A DNA stretch of 64,000 bases from Streptomyces sioyaensis (GCF_004122735.1 NZ_SDIF01000012.1:47580-111579); one strand, 5' to 3'. Shown: positions 43,898-56,694, counted from the stretch's first letter. Notes: generated by a model from the sequence alone, not told the origin. A program made the numbers and translations.

Positions 43898-45220
43898 ATG
43901 GTCCTTCGCATGCCCGTCATACCCCGACCCGCGGCCAGCGGTCCGCTGCGCATCCGCGACTTCCGCCTTCTGCTCGCCGGCGCCGCGGCCGGACAGCTCG
44001 GCGCCCAGGTCACCCTGGTCGCCCTGCCGCTCGTCGCGGTGCTGCAGCTCAACGCCCCCGCCTTCCAGGTGGGGTTGCTCACGGCCGCCGAGACCGCAGC
44101 GTTCCTGCTGGTCGGGCTGCCGGCAGGAGCGTGGGTCGACCGGATGCGCAAGCTGCCGCTGATGATCCGGGCCGATGTGGTGCGCGCCGTGGCGATGGCC
44201 AGCATCCCGCTGGCCGGCGTCGCCGGTGTACTGACGATGGCGCAGCTCTACCTCGTCGCCCTGATCACCGGCGTGGCCACGGTGTTCTTCGACGTGGCCC
44301 ACCAGAGCTACCTGCCCCAGCTGCTGCCCAAGGACCAGCTGGTCTCGGGCAACGGGGCGCTGGAGACGATCCGTTCCACGGCACAGGTGGCGGGTCCCGG
44401 GCTCGGCGGCGGTCTCGTCCAGCTGCTCGGGGCCGCCCTGGCCATCGCCGCCGACGCGGCCGGTTATGCGCTCTCCGCGCTGTTCCTGTGGGCCATCAGG
44501 CAGCCCGAGGAGCGCCCCCGGCCCGTACCGGGGGCCTCGCTGCGCAAGGACATCGGCGAGGGGCTGCGGTTCGTCTTCGGGCACCGCCTGCTGCGGGTGA
44601 TCGCGTTCACCACCGGGCTGGGAAACTTCTTCACCGCGACGCTGATGGCCACCCAGTCCGTCTTCCTGGTCCGGGTGCTCGGGCTGGCGCCAGGTGCGGT
44701 CGGCCTGGTGCTGTCCGCCTCCGCGGTGGGCGGGCTGGCCGGCGCGCTGTGCGCGGGCCGGCTCGCCGCCCGGCTCGGCCAGGCCCGGCTCATCTGGCTG
44801 TCCGCCCTGGTCACCGGCCCGTTCGCGGTGCTGTGGCCGCTGTCCGGGCGGGGCGCGGGAGCCGTGCTCTTCGCGATCGGCTCCGGTGTGGTCTTCTTCG
44901 GCGCCGTGGTCTACAACGTCGCGCAGGTGAGCTTCCGTCAGGCCCTGTGCCCGCCCCGGCTGCTCGGCCGGATGAACGCCACCCTGCGGTTCCTGATGTG
45001 GGGCACCCTGCCGCTCGGGGCCCTGGCCGGCGGTGCGCTGGCCGATGCCTTCGGCGCCCGTACGGCGCTGGCGTGGTGTGCGGCCGGATTCCTGGCCGTC
45101 CCGTTGCCGCTGCTGCTCTCCCCGCTGCGCCGGATGCGGGACCTGCCCGCCACCGGCCCGGACGAGGACACCGCCCGTCCCGACTCCGCGGACGCGGCCG
45201 AAGCCGCCTCGCTCGGCTGA
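43898..45220 (+). CDS. MFS transporter (putative peptide exporter)
   Basis: A 440-residue twelve-helix MFS protein of the enterobactin-exporter-like group (MFS_3): RIRDFRLLLAGAAAGQLGAQVTLVALPL at the N-terminus (two adjacent segments), AGAWVDRMRKLPLMI as motif A, and FFDVAHQSYLPQLLPKDQLVSGNGA. It begins the peptide cluster and probably exports its product. The first ATG is used, though another lies four codons later; neither has a clear ribosome site. The C-terminus is acidic. Confidence 0.85.
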   Translation: MVLRMPVIPRPAASGPLRIRDFRLLLAGAAAGQLGAQVTLVALPLVAVLQLNAPAFQVGLLTAAETAAFLLVGLPAGAWVDRMRKLPLMIRADVVRAVAMASIPLAGVAGVLTMAQLYLVALITGVATVFFDVAHQSYLPQLLPKDQLVSGNGALETIRSTAQVAGPGLGGGLVQLLGAALAIAADAAGYALSALFLWAIRQPEERPRPVPGASLRKDIGEGLRFVFGHRLLRVIAFTTGLGNFFTATLMATQSVFLVRVLGLAPGAVGLVLSASAVGGLAGALCAGRLAARLGQARLIWLSALVTGPFAVLWPLSGRGAGAVLFAIGSGVVFFGAVVYNVAQVSFRQALCPPRLLGRMNATLRFLMWGTLPLGALAGGALADAFGARTALAWCAAGFLAVPLPLLLSPLRRMRDLPATGPDEDTARPDSADAAEAASLG

Positions 45221-45324
45221 CCCCGACAGCCGCCGGCTCTTCCCTTCCCCCTCCCCCCTTGCTCGGCAGTTCCATCCGCATCGCGCTCCGGCGATGCGCG
45301 TCCGCCACGACACAGAGGATCACG

Positions 45325-46620
45325 GTGCCCAGCATCACGAGCCAGTATCTGGCCCGCTTCCGGCGACTCGACACCGGGGAGGGGGCTCCCGTTCTGCTGC
45401 CCGTCACAGGTGCCCAGCGTCGCTTTGCGCTGGTGCGTGCCATGGACCCCGCCGGGCGGCCGGACCTCGTGCCGATGTTCTTCGCCTTCCCGCGCGGCAC
45501 GGTGGATCCGGAGCGCCTCGCGGCGGCCGCGAACCGTCTCGCCGCCCTGCACCCCGTGCTGCGGTCCCTGCCCACCGTCGTGCGCGGCACCCCCGCGCTG
45601 CGTCTGGAGCAGCCGCAGATCCCCGTGGTCCGGCTCGCGTGCGAGCCCGGCGAGGACGCGGCCACCGTGCTGCGGCGCGCCCTGGAAGGGTGGAGCGCAC
45701 CGGGCGCACCACTGCGGCTGTTCCTGGTGCCGGACGACGCGGAGGGCACCGAGGAGGTGCTCGCCGTCGTCCTGGACCACCTCGCCTGCGACGGCCGGTC
45801 GCTGGCCCGGCTTTCCGACGAACTCGGCGCCGCCTACGACCGGGGCACCGGTGCCGAGGGCCCCTCGCCCGCCGAGGCCGCGGCCGAACTGACCGCCTAC
45901 CGGGACGCCGTCCTGCTCCAACTCGCCGCGGAGGAGCGCGCGGGCTCACCGGAGGCGATGGCGTACTGGGGCGAACGGCTGCGCGCGGTGCGCGAACGGT
46001 TCCCGCTGCCGCGGTCGGCGCCGCAACAATCCGGCGCGCTCCCGAGCGGCTCGGCCACCGTGCGGCTGCCCGCACCCGCCGGCGGGGTGCCGTTCCCCGA
46101 CCTGCTCGACGCCTGCCGTGCGGCCGCGACGGCACTGTACGGAAGCGGTCATGTGGTGCCGGTGGGCTACCCGTGGGGCGGTCGGCCGCCCGGCGCCGCG
46201 CCGGTGCTGGGCTGCTTCCTGAACACCGTGGTGTTCCCGACCGCGACCGGGCAGGAGCCGGACGCGTCCGCGACGGCCGATGCCTGGTGGGACGACCTGG
46301 ACCATGCCGCCACCCCGTTCGACGCCGTGGTGCACGCCGCCCGGGCGGCCGGTTCCGGATGGAGCGGCCGGCTCGACGGCCTGCTCACCGTGGACGACAG
46401 CCGGCGCCATCCGCCGCTGTGCCTGGGCGGGGTGACGGGCCGGGAGGTCCATATCGACGGCAGGGCGGTACGCGGCCCGTTCGCGGTCTCCGTCACCCAG
46501 GGAGCCGAGTTGCAGCTGCGCATGGTGTGGGACCGCGCGATCCTTTCCGATCCCATCGCCGAGCAAGCCTTCGCGGCACTCGCCGACGCACTGCGGAGCC
46601 CGGCCCCGACGGCCGGCTGA
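45325..46620 (+). CDS. Stand-alone condensation-domain protein, degenerate active site
   Basis: A 431-residue free condensation-fold protein. The catalytic HHxxxDG motif reads DHLACDG: the second His and the Asp-Gly remain, the first His is Asp. VLGCFLNTVVFP corresponds to the usual VGxFVNT motif near the C-terminal half. It may be a trans-acting condensation or acyl-transfer protein, or a non-catalytic partner. GTG start with GAGG upstream. It lies between the exporter and the first NRPS gene on the same strand. Confidence 0.78.
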   Translation: MPSITSQYLARFRRLDTGEGAPVLLPVTGAQRRFALVRAMDPAGRPDLVPMFFAFPRGTVDPERLAAAANRLAALHPVLRSLPTVVRGTPALRLEQPQIPVVRLACEPGEDAATVLRRALEGWSAPGAPLRLFLVPDDAEGTEEVLAVVLDHLACDGRSLARLSDELGAAYDRGTGAEGPSPAEAAAELTAYRDAVLLQLAAEERAGSPEAMAYWGERLRAVRERFPLPRSAPQQSGALPSGSATVRLPAPAGGVPFPDLLDACRAAATALYGSGHVVPVGYPWGGRPPGAAPVLGCFLNTVVFPTATGQEPDASATADAWWDDLDHAATPFDAVVHAARAAGSGWSGRLDGLLTVDDSRRHPPLCLGGVTGREVHIDGRAVRGPFAVSVTQGAELQLRMVWDRAILSDPIAEQAFAALADALRSPAPTAG

Positions 46621-46760
46621 TCCGCCCGGGGCACCGCCCCTCCTTCGCCACCTCACTCCGCCGGACCGCCGCGCAACCCGCGGACCGGTCCGCGCACACC
46701 GGCCGGGCTCGAACGGGCCCCGGCCGGAGCACACCGACCCGACAACCTCAGGGATCGCCC

Positions 46761-49700
46761 ATGCTTCCGCTCTCCTCCTCGCAGGAGATCGTCTGGCTGC
46801 ACGAGCAGGTGCAACCGGGCAGCCGCGCCTACAACTTCACCGCCGCCCTCGATCTGTGGGGCACGCTCGACGCCGACGCGCTGCGCCGCGGTCTCGCCGC
46901 CACACTCGACCGGCACGCCGGGCTGCGGCTGGAACTCGTCGCCGTCGCCGGGGCGATGCCGGGTCAGCGGGTCGCCGAGGCCTGTGCCCCGCGGCTGCGC
47001 ACGGTGGACCTGAGCGGGGCGGCGGACCCGGAGGCCGCCTTCCAGGAGCTGCTGCGCACCGAGGCCGAGACGCCGCTCGACACGTATGAGGCGCCGCTGC
47101 TGCGCTGGACGCTGGTCCGGCTGGCGGACGACCGGCACCGGCTCATCCACGTCGAACACCATCTGATCCACGACGGGCACTCGTTCGCGATCCTGCTGCG
47201 GGACGTGTTCACCGTCTACCGGGGCCACGTCCTGGGCGAGCCGGTCGCGCTGCCGCCCGCGTCCTCGTACGCCGACCACGTCCGTGCCCGGTCCACCGAC
47301 GAGGCGAGCGCGGAGCGGCGTGACGGGCTGGAGTTCTGGACCGGTGCACTGCGCGAGCTGTCCTACGACATGCCGCTGCCCGGCCTGACCCGGCCCGGCT
47401 CCCGGCGCCGCCACCACGGCGGTCAGCTGCGGCAGTCGATCGGTGCGGATCTGGCCGAGCGGTTGCGGGCGCACGCCAAAGCCCGTGGTCTGACGCCGTT
47501 CGCCACGCTCCTCGGGCTCTTCACCGAGCTGCTGCGCCGGCACAGCGGCCGCGCGCAGATGGTGGTGGGCACCGCGGTCGGCAACCGCCCGCGCGGATTC
47601 GAGGACGCGGTGGGCATGTTCGTCAACACCATCCCGCTCCCGCTCCGGCTGGACCCGGCCGCCCCGGCCGAGGAGTCCATGGACGAGGTGACCGACACCC
47701 TCTTCCGTGCGCTGCCGCACCAGGAGGTGCCGATCCAGGAGCTGACCCGCGCGCTCGGCCTGCACACCTCGGGCGCCGACAACCCCCTGTTCAGCGTCAT
47801 GTTCAGCGCGCACGACGCCGAGCTCCCGGAGATCGAGGTCCCCGGCCTGGACATCACCCTGTTCGAGGGCTTCAACACCGGCACCACCCGGTTCGACCTG
47901 GACGTGGTGCTGCTGCCGGACGACCGGCGCGGCGTCGGCCCCCGGCACGGTGCCGCGGGCATGACGCTGGTGTGGGACTACGACGCCGACATGTTCGGCG
48001 AGGACGTGGCGAAGCTGCTCGCCGGGCGGTTCCTGGACCTGCTGCGGGCGTACCTCGACGCGCCCGGCACGGCTCTCGCGGACCTGGCGCTGCCGCCCGT
48101 ACCGCCGGCCCTTCCGGCACCCGCGCCGCGGCCGTCCGGGCACGACCCGCTGGACCCCGCCACCGCCCACGACCCGTCCTTGCCCGCGCTGTTGACCGGC
48201 GCCCGCCGGCTCACCTACGGCGATCTCGACGAGCGGGTGACCTCGCTCGCGGAGCGGATGCGGGCGGCCGGAGTGACCGCAGGGCAGCCGGTGGCCGCGG
48301 TGCTGCCCCGCGGGGCCGACTCCGTCGTGACCCTGCTGGCCTGTCTTCGGACCCGGGCGGTGTACTGCCCGCTGTCGCCGTCCGACCCGCCGGCCCGGCT
48401 GGAGCTGCTGCTGGGCCGGCTGGCTCCGGCGCTGGTCCTGACCTCGGCCCAGGCCCCGGTCACCGTGCCGGACGGACTGCCGACGGCCACCGTCGACGCC
48501 GAGGTGCTGCCGGCGGCCCATGCGGCGGAGGTGGTGCCCGGTGCCGCCTACATCATTCACACCTCCGGTTCGACCGGCATCCCCAAGCCCGTCGCCGTGG
48601 GCCGCACGGCGCTGGAGAACCATCTGACCGGAGCGGCCGGGCGGTTCGGGCTGGCGCCGGGCGACCGGGTGCTGCTCTTCGCCCAGCCGTCGTTCGACGT
48701 GGCCCTCGAAGAGGTGCTGCCGTCGCTGTACGCCGGGGCGTGCCTGGTCGCCCCCGACCGTGAGGTGCCGACCGGCGCCGAGTTGGCCGCCCTCCTGGTC
48801 GCCGCCCGGGTCACCGTGGCCAATCTGCCGACCAGTTACTTCCTCGCCACCCGCGAGGAGCTGCGCCCCGCCCTGCGCGAAGGCCAGTGGGCGCCGCGGC
48901 TGCTGGTGCTCGGCGGGGAACGACTCCCGGCGGATGTACTGAGCGCCTTCCTGGCGGACACCGACAGCACCGTGCTCAACGTCTACGGCGTCACGGAGGC
49001 CGCCATCAGCTCCACCGTCCACGAGATCACCCGGGAGGGCCTCGCCGACGGTGCGGAGATCCCGCTGGGCACCGAACTGCCCGGCGAGCGGATCCACGTC
49101 CTGGACGCCCACCACCGGCCGCTTCCCGACGGCGCGGTCGGTGAACTCGCCATCGCCGGCGCCGGGTTGGCCGAGGGGTACGTCGGCAATCCCGAGGCCA
49201 CCGCCGCGCGATTCCTCTCCGTGGAAGCCCTCGGCGGCGAGCGGGTCTACCTCACCGGCGACCTCGGCTACCGCGGCCGCGACGGGCTGCTGTACTTCCT
49301 GGGCCGCCGGGACCACCAGATCAAGCTGCGGGGTTACCGCATCGAGCTGGAAGAGGTCGAGGCAGCGGCGTCGGCCGCGCTCGGCGGACGGTCCTGCGCC
49401 GTGGTGCTGGACCGCGAGGCCGCCGGCGGGCCGCGGCTTGTCGGCTTCCTGGAGAGCGCCGACGAGCGTGCCCCGTGGGACGAGCAGAAGCTGCACACGG
49501 AGCTGAGCGGCCGGCTGCCGAGCGCCCTGGTACCGGGCCGCTGGGCCGTGCTGGACACCATGCCGAGGCTGGCGGGCGGCAAGCCGGACCGCACCGCGCT
49601 CACCCGCCGGGCCGCCGCGCTGGAGCCGGCCGCGCCCGTCGTGGAGAGCGGTGGCGGGCAACCGCCGGTGCCGGCCGATCCGTTGACGGCGCTGCTGGCC

Positions 49701-49945
49701 GAGGGCTGGTCCGTGGCGCTGGGCCACCGCCGCTTCGACGAGTCCTCGGACTTCTTCCGGTCCGGCGGCCATTCGCTGCTCGCCGCGGAGCTGGCCGCCT
49801 GGCTCGAACCGCGGCTGGGCAAACGTCCGCCGCTGCGGCTGCTCTTCCAGAACCCGGTGCTGGCCGACCAGGCCCGTGCGCTCCGCACCGTCGGCACCGC
49901 CGCCGTCCCCGCTTCCGCCGCTTCGACCCCCGTGACGGAGTCCCG

Positions 49946-49949
<4 letters not shown>
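46761..49949 (+). CDS. Non-ribosomal peptide synthetase, C-A-T
   Basis: A 1062-residue module. The condensation domain (about 1-440) has an intact HHLIHDG at 133-139. The adenylation domain (about 455-940) has TSGSTGIPK (from 601), NVYGVTE and GGKPDR with the A10 Lys. The carrier domain has FFRSGGHSLLA with Ser1005. By eye against GrsA the A-domain pocket reads D-V-E-N-V-G-V-I-S-K; the buried Glu suggests a basic side chain, but this is tentative. Having a C domain first and no starter A domain, it may accept an acyl group or work with the A-T proteins downstream. Confidence 0.92.
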
Positions 49950-51865
<1,916 letters not shown>

Positions 51866-51866
51866 G

Positions 51867-53783
51867 ATGACCGCCCGCATCCCGTACTCCCCCGACGCCC
51901 CGAAGGAGGGCCCCGTGCTCACCGAAGGCACCCTGCCGCACGAGCGCATCCCGTCCGGTGACCGAACCGGGCCCGTCCCGGCGGCCGGCCGGCCCGCGCC
52001 CGCGGCCGGACTGGCGACCCTGGTGGCCTGGCACGCCGAACGGACCCCGCACGCCCTGGCCGTGGCGGACGGCGACACCACGCTGACCTATGCGCAGCTC
52101 GTCGCGTCGGCCCGGGCGCTCGCCGCCCATCTGCACGAGCACGGCGTGCGCCCCGGTGACACCGTGGCGCTGCTGTTGCCCCGCTCCGCCCGCACCGTGG
52201 TCGCCCAGCTCGCGCTGTGGTGGGCGGGCGCCGGGTGCGTTCCGCTCGATCCGGCCCATCCGCGGGCCCGTTCCGAGGCGCTGACCGCCGACGCGGGTGC
52301 CACGCTGACCGTCGGTGACCGCAAGCTCCTGGAATCCGCGGCGCCCGCCGGTGCCACCCTGGTGCTGCCCGGTGAACCGCTGCTCGGCGGCGACGCCCTC
52401 GCCGCGGCCGAACTCGCCCCGGACGCCACGGCGTTCACCATGTTCACCTCCGGCTCCACCGGCCGCCCCAAGGGCGTGGCCGTCCCGCACCGCGCGATCG
52501 CCGAGCTGGTCCTGGACCCGGCGTACCTCACCCTCACCGCCCGCGACCGGGTGCTCTTCCACTCGCCGATGACCTTCGACGCCTCGACCTTCGAGGTGTG
52601 GGGCGCGCTGGCCAACGGCGCCGCCGTGGTGGTGTGCACCACCGAACGGCCGTCGCTGGAGGACCTGGCGCGGCACGTGGAGCGCCACGGCGTCACCGTC
52701 GCGTTCTTCACCACCGCCCTGTTCCACCAGCTGGCCGGCCGGCGCTCCCGGATCTTCTCGCTGCTGCGGTCGGTGATCGTGGGCGGCGAGGCGCTGTCCG
52801 CGCACCACGCCGGCGAGGTGCTGCGAGCCTTCCCCTGGCTGGAACTGGTCAACGGCTACGGGCCGACGGAGGCGGCGACGTTCACCACGGCCCACCGCGT
52901 CACCGACGCCGACTGCCACGGCCAGGTGCCCATCGGCCGGCCGATCGCCGGGGCCAGCGTGCACGTGCTCGACGACGCCGGGCGGCCGGTCGCGGACGGT
53001 GCGCGCGGGGAGCTGTGGATCGGCGGCAGCCGGCTGGCACAGGGCTACACCGGGCAGCCGGAGCTGACCGCCGAGCGCTTTTGCGACCTGCCCGAGTGGG
53101 GACGTTGCTACCGCACCGGCGACCTCGTCTCGCTGCGGCCGGACGGCACTCTCGACTTCCACGGGCGCACCGACGACCAGGTGAAGATCCGCGGCTTCCG
53201 GATCGAGCCGGGCGAGATCGAACACGCCCTGCGGGAGCGGCCCGAGGTGGCCGACGCGGCCGTCACCGTGCACCACCCCGCGCCCGACGACGCCCGGCTG
53301 GCCGCGTTCGTGGTGGCCGCGCCCGGTCCGGTGCCGCGTCCCGGCGCCCTGCGCGAGGCGCTCACCGCCGTCCTGCCCGCCCATCTGGTCCCCGACGACA
53401 TCCAGCTGGTCGAGGCGCTGCCGCTCACCCCCTCCGGCAAGGTCGACCGCCGCGCGCTGACGGATCTCGTCACCGACGGCGGGGCCGAGGCCCCGGCCGG
53501 GCCGCTGAGTCCGCTGGAGCAGGCCGTCGCCGAGATCTGGAGCCGGTCGCTGGGGCGTGAAGTCGCCCGTCCGGACGCCGACTTCCTCGCGCTGGGCGGT
53601 CATTCCCTGCTCGCGCTGGCCGTCACCGACGACCTCCGCGAGGACCTCGGCGTGGAGCTGACGCTCGCCGACTTCTTCGCCGCCCCGACGGTGGCGGGGC
53701 ATGCCGCGCTGGTCGAGCGCGCGCTGCTCGCCGCCCACAGCGATCTGCACCCCGGCGCCCCGGAGGACACCGATGGCCACTGA
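51867..53783 (+). CDS. Non-ribosomal peptide synthetase, A-T (Val-like pocket)
   Basis: A 638-residue protein: adenylation domain (about 45-530) with TSGSTGRPKG from residue 194, FDASTFEVWGAL, VNGYGPTE and SGKVDR, then a carrier domain with LGGHSLLAL (Ser580). By eye the pocket reads D-A-F-F-I-G-G-T-F-K, one position from the well-known Val code DAFWIGGTFK, so a branched-chain aliphatic residue is likely. It begins one base after the previous stop. Two A-T proteins in a row lack their own condensation domains, so they must be served in trans. Confidence 0.92.
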   Translation: MTARIPYSPDAPKEGPVLTEGTLPHERIPSGDRTGPVPAAGRPAPAAGLATLVAWHAERTPHALAVADGDTTLTYAQLVASARALAAHLHEHGVRPGDTVALLLPRSARTVVAQLALWWAGAGCVPLDPAHPRARSEALTADAGATLTVGDRKLLESAAPAGATLVLPGEPLLGGDALAAAELAPDATAFTMFTSGSTGRPKGVAVPHRAIAELVLDPAYLTLTARDRVLFHSPMTFDASTFEVWGALANGAAVVVCTTERPSLEDLARHVERHGVTVAFFTTALFHQLAGRRSRIFSLLRSVIVGGEALSAHHAGEVLRAFPWLELVNGYGPTEAATFTTAHRVTDADCHGQVPIGRPIAGASVHVLDDAGRPVADGARGELWIGGSRLAQGYTGQPELTAERFCDLPEWGRCYRTGDLVSLRPDGTLDFHGRTDDQVKIRGFRIEPGEIEHALRERPEVADAAVTVHHPAPDDARLAAFVVAAPGPVPRPGALREALTAVLPAHLVPDDIQLVEALPLTPSGKVDRRALTDLVTDGGAEAPAGPLSPLEQAVAEIWSRSLGREVARPDADFLALGGHSLLALAVTDDLREDLGVELTLADFFAAPTVAGHAALVERALLAAHSDLHPGAPEDTDGH

Positions 53784-56628
53784 TTCCCCGACCGCCGCGG
53801 CGCTCCAGGAGGAGCTGCTGCGCCGGGCGCGCTCCCGCACCGCCCGCCCCGCTCCCGCCGACGAGGCCGCCCCTGCGGGTCCGACGCCGCTCTCCCATGC
53901 CCAGCGCCGGATGTGGCTGATGGACCGGCTCGGCCAGGACGGCGCCTCGTACAGCGTGCCCTTCGCCACCCGGCTGCGCGGCCCGCTCGATCTGGAGGCG
54001 CTGGCGACCGCGCTGACCTCGCTGGTACGCCGCCACGAGATTCTGCGGACCCGCTACGGGCAGCGGGACGGTGAGCCGTACCAGGAGGTGCTGCCGGCAC
54101 CGGAGGCGCTCGCACCGCGCGTCGTGGAGACGGACGAGGCGGGCGCCCCCGCGCTGCTGGCCGAGGAGGCCCACCGCCCGTTCGACCTCGCCGCCGGCCC
54201 GGTGCCGCGGTCCCTGGTCCTGCGGCACGGGCCGCAGGACCACACGGTCATGCTGACGTTCCATCACATCGCCATCGACGGCCCGTCGTTGGAGACGGTG
54301 GCCGGGGAGCTGAGCCTGCTCTACACGGCCGCCGCCGAGGGCTCGGCCGCCGCTCTGCCGTCGCCGCCCCCGCAGTACGCGGACTTCGCCCGGCGCGAGC
54401 AGGCGGCCGCCGACCGGCTGGCACAGGGGCTGGGCCACTGGGCCGAGCGGCTCGACGGCGCCTCTCCGCTACCGCTGCCGCGCCCCGCGCAGCCGCCCGC
54501 CGACGCATGCGACCGGCCGGCCGGCACCCGCACCGTCCCGCTCGACCCTCAGGTGCCGGCCGCCCTGCGCGCCCTCGGCCAAGAGCACCGGGCCACCCTG
54601 TTCACCGTGGCACTCGCCGGGGCCTTCGCCGCCCTGCACCGCTTCACCGGCCGGGACGACCTGGTGATCGGCGTGGCCGGCACGCACCGGCAGGGCGCGG
54701 GCATGCGCGGCCTGGTCGGACTCTGCGTCAACACCCTCCCGGTCCGGGTGAACACCACCGGCGACCCGTCCTTCACCGCGCTCGTGGCCCGCGTACGGGA
54801 CGCACTGCTCGACGCCCAGCAGGGCCGCGAGGTGCCCTTCGACCTCATCCTGGAACGGCTCGGCGCCACCGCACGTGACGCCGACGGGACACCGCTGATC
54901 CGGGTGACCGCGGATGTCCTGGGCGCGCCCACCACCCTGCAACTGCCGGGCACCGAGGGCGAGTACCTCGACGTCAGCGCCGGGGAAGCCAAGTTCGACC
55001 TGTCCTTCGGCCTGGTGGACGGCGCCGAACCGGCCGGCCTCGTCCAGTACAGCCGGACCGCACTGGACGAGGAGGCCGCGGCCGCGCTCGGCGGGCACTA
55101 CGCCGCCCTGCTCACCGCGGTCGCCGCCGACCCGGGCCTGCGGCTGTCCCGCCTGCCCGGTGAGCCGCCGGCGCGCCGCGGCGAGGGCGGCGGGCACCCG
55201 GCCGAGGCACTGCTGCGGGCGCACCCCGAGGTGGCCGAGGCCGTCGTGGTCGAACCGGCGGGCGGCCCGCTGCTGGCGTACGCCGTGTTGCGGGAGATCG
55301 GCGGCCCCGCACCGGCCGTGCTGCGCTCCCATCTGCGCGCGGCACTGGCCCGGGACCTGGTGCCCGCCGCGGTGACCCTGCTGGACGCCATGCCGCGGAC
55401 GGCCGCCGGCACGGTCGATGTGGCCCGGCTGCCGGGCATCCCGTCGGCCCCCGCGCCGGAAGGCGAGCGCGCCGAGGCCGTGGCCGAGGGCTTCGCCGCG
55501 CTGCTGGGGCATGCGCCCGGGCCGGACGACGACTTCTTCCTGCTCGGCGGCCACTCGCTGATCGCCGTGCAGCTCGCCGAACGGCTGCGCCAGGCGCTGA
55601 AGTTGCCGCTGACCGGCCTGGACATCATGCAGGCCCGCACCCCGCGCGCAGTCACCGCCCTGCTGGACGCGCGCGAGGCGGAGCGGGCCGCCGCGCCCTC
55701 GGCCGCCCCCTCCCGCCCGCGGCGCGCCCGCGAGGGCACGGTCCTGGTCACCGGAGGCACCGGCGGGGTCGGCGCGTTCGTCCTGCGGGAACTGGCCGCC
55801 CGGGGGCGCCCGGTGCTGGCGCTGGCCCGCCCCGAATCCGCGCACCTGGTCGCCGCGCAGGGCGTGGACGTCATCGAGGGCGATCTCACCGACCTGGACG
55901 GGCTGCGCAAGGCCGTCGACAACGCCGACGCGGTCATCCACGCGGCCTGTACCTTCACCCGGCCCGAGGTCGACGTGACGGCGATGGCAGCGATGATCGG
56001 GGCCTGGTCGCGCGGCCCGTTCGTCTTCGTCAGCAGCGTGGACGCCTACGGGCACCCCGAGGGCGAGTGGGTGGCGGAGGAGTCCGCCCCGCGCGGGCCG
56101 CTGAGCGGGTACGGCCAGGCGAAGGCCGACTGTGAGGGGCTGCTGCTGCGGGCCGCCGGTGCCGAGGGCCGGGGCGGCGCGAGCGCCGTCCGCTCCCCTC
56201 TGGTGTGGGGCGCGCACCAGCGGCTGCGGGACCAGTTGCGCTGGGGCGCCACCGGTCTGCTCTACCAGGCCGCGCGGGAGGGCCGGCCGATCGCCCTGCC
56301 GCGGCCGGGCACCGGCGGGCATGCCTGGTACGGCGCGGCCTGGGTGCACGCCGCGGCGCTGGCCCGGGCGGTGGTCTCCTGCCTGGACGCCCCCGTGCAC
56401 GGTGTCGCCAACGCCATCAGCGGACATCTCGCCTGGCGGGACCTCGCCACCGAACTGACCGCACTGCTCGGCAGCGACAGCGAGATCCGGGACACCGACG
56501 AGGTCCACCCGGATCTGGACCACCGCTGGCACTACCGCTCCGGGCGGCTGGCCCCGTCCCTCGCGGCGCGGCCGGGCGAGGACTGGCGATCCGTGCTGGC
56601 CGCCATGGTCGGCCCCGAGGAGGACTGA
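53773..56628 (+). CDS. NRPS release protein, C - A-remnant - T - reductase
   Basis: A 951-residue protein. The condensation domain (about 38-460) has intact HHIAIDG (164-170). Residues about 480-555 match only the C-terminal subdomain of an adenylation domain (HPEVAEAVVVEP...LVPAAVTLLDAMPRT), and the A10 Lys is replaced by Thr547 in AAGTVD, so it cannot adenylate. The carrier domain has LGGHSLIAVQL (Ser595). The last ~300 residues are an NAD(P)-binding SDR (VTGGTGGVGAFVLREL, YGQAK with Tyr780/Lys784), shorter than classic thioester reductases. It probably releases the chain reductively. It overlaps the previous gene by 11 bases. Confidence 0.88.
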   Translation: MATDSPTAAALQEELLRRARSRTARPAPADEAAPAGPTPLSHAQRRMWLMDRLGQDGASYSVPFATRLRGPLDLEALATALTSLVRRHEILRTRYGQRDGEPYQEVLPAPEALAPRVVETDEAGAPALLAEEAHRPFDLAAGPVPRSLVLRHGPQDHTVMLTFHHIAIDGPSLETVAGELSLLYTAAAEGSAAALPSPPPQYADFARREQAAADRLAQGLGHWAERLDGASPLPLPRPAQPPADACDRPAGTRTVPLDPQVPAALRALGQEHRATLFTVALAGAFAALHRFTGRDDLVIGVAGTHRQGAGMRGLVGLCVNTLPVRVNTTGDPSFTALVARVRDALLDAQQGREVPFDLILERLGATARDADGTPLIRVTADVLGAPTTLQLPGTEGEYLDVSAGEAKFDLSFGLVDGAEPAGLVQYSRTALDEEAAAALGGHYAALLTAVAADPGLRLSRLPGEPPARRGEGGGHPAEALLRAHPEVAEAVVVEPAGGPLLAYAVLREIGGPAPAVLRSHLRAALARDLVPAAVTLLDAMPRTAAGTVDVARLPGIPSAPAPEGERAEAVAEGFAALLGHAPGPDDDFFLLGGHSLIAVQLAERLRQALKLPLTGLDIMQARTPRAVTALLDAREAERAAAPSAAPSRPRRAREGTVLVTGGTGGVGAFVLRELAARGRPVLALARPESAHLVAAQGVDVIEGDLTDLDGLRKAVDNADAVIHAACTFTRPEVDVTAMAAMIGAWSRGPFVFVSSVDAYGHPEGEWVAEESAPRGPLSGYGQAKADCEGLLLRAAGAEGRGGASAVRSPLVWGAHQRLRDQLRWGATGLLYQAAREGRPIALPRPGTGGHAWYGAAWVHAAALARAVVSCLDAPVHGVANAISGHLAWRDLATELTALLGSDSEIRDTDEVHPDLDHRWHYRSGRLAPSLAARPGEDWRSVLAAMVGPEED

Positions 56629-56659
56629 ACCGCCGCGGCGGGGCGGTGCCGCCGTGCCG

Positions 56660-56694
56660 CGCCGCGGGTGACAGCCGTGCCGTCACCCGCGGCG
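56660..56694. terminator. Hairpin terminator after the NRPS operon
   Basis: A perfect 13-base-pair stem (56660-56672 with 56682-56694) with a nine-base loop, 30 bases after the last NRPS stop. Confidence 0.8.

Noticed and set aside
43861..46620. One long frame covering the exporter and the free condensation protein
   Set aside because: The first 480 codons are a shadow of the MFS gene in another frame. The real condensation protein starts at the GTG at 45325 with a GAGG ribosome site.
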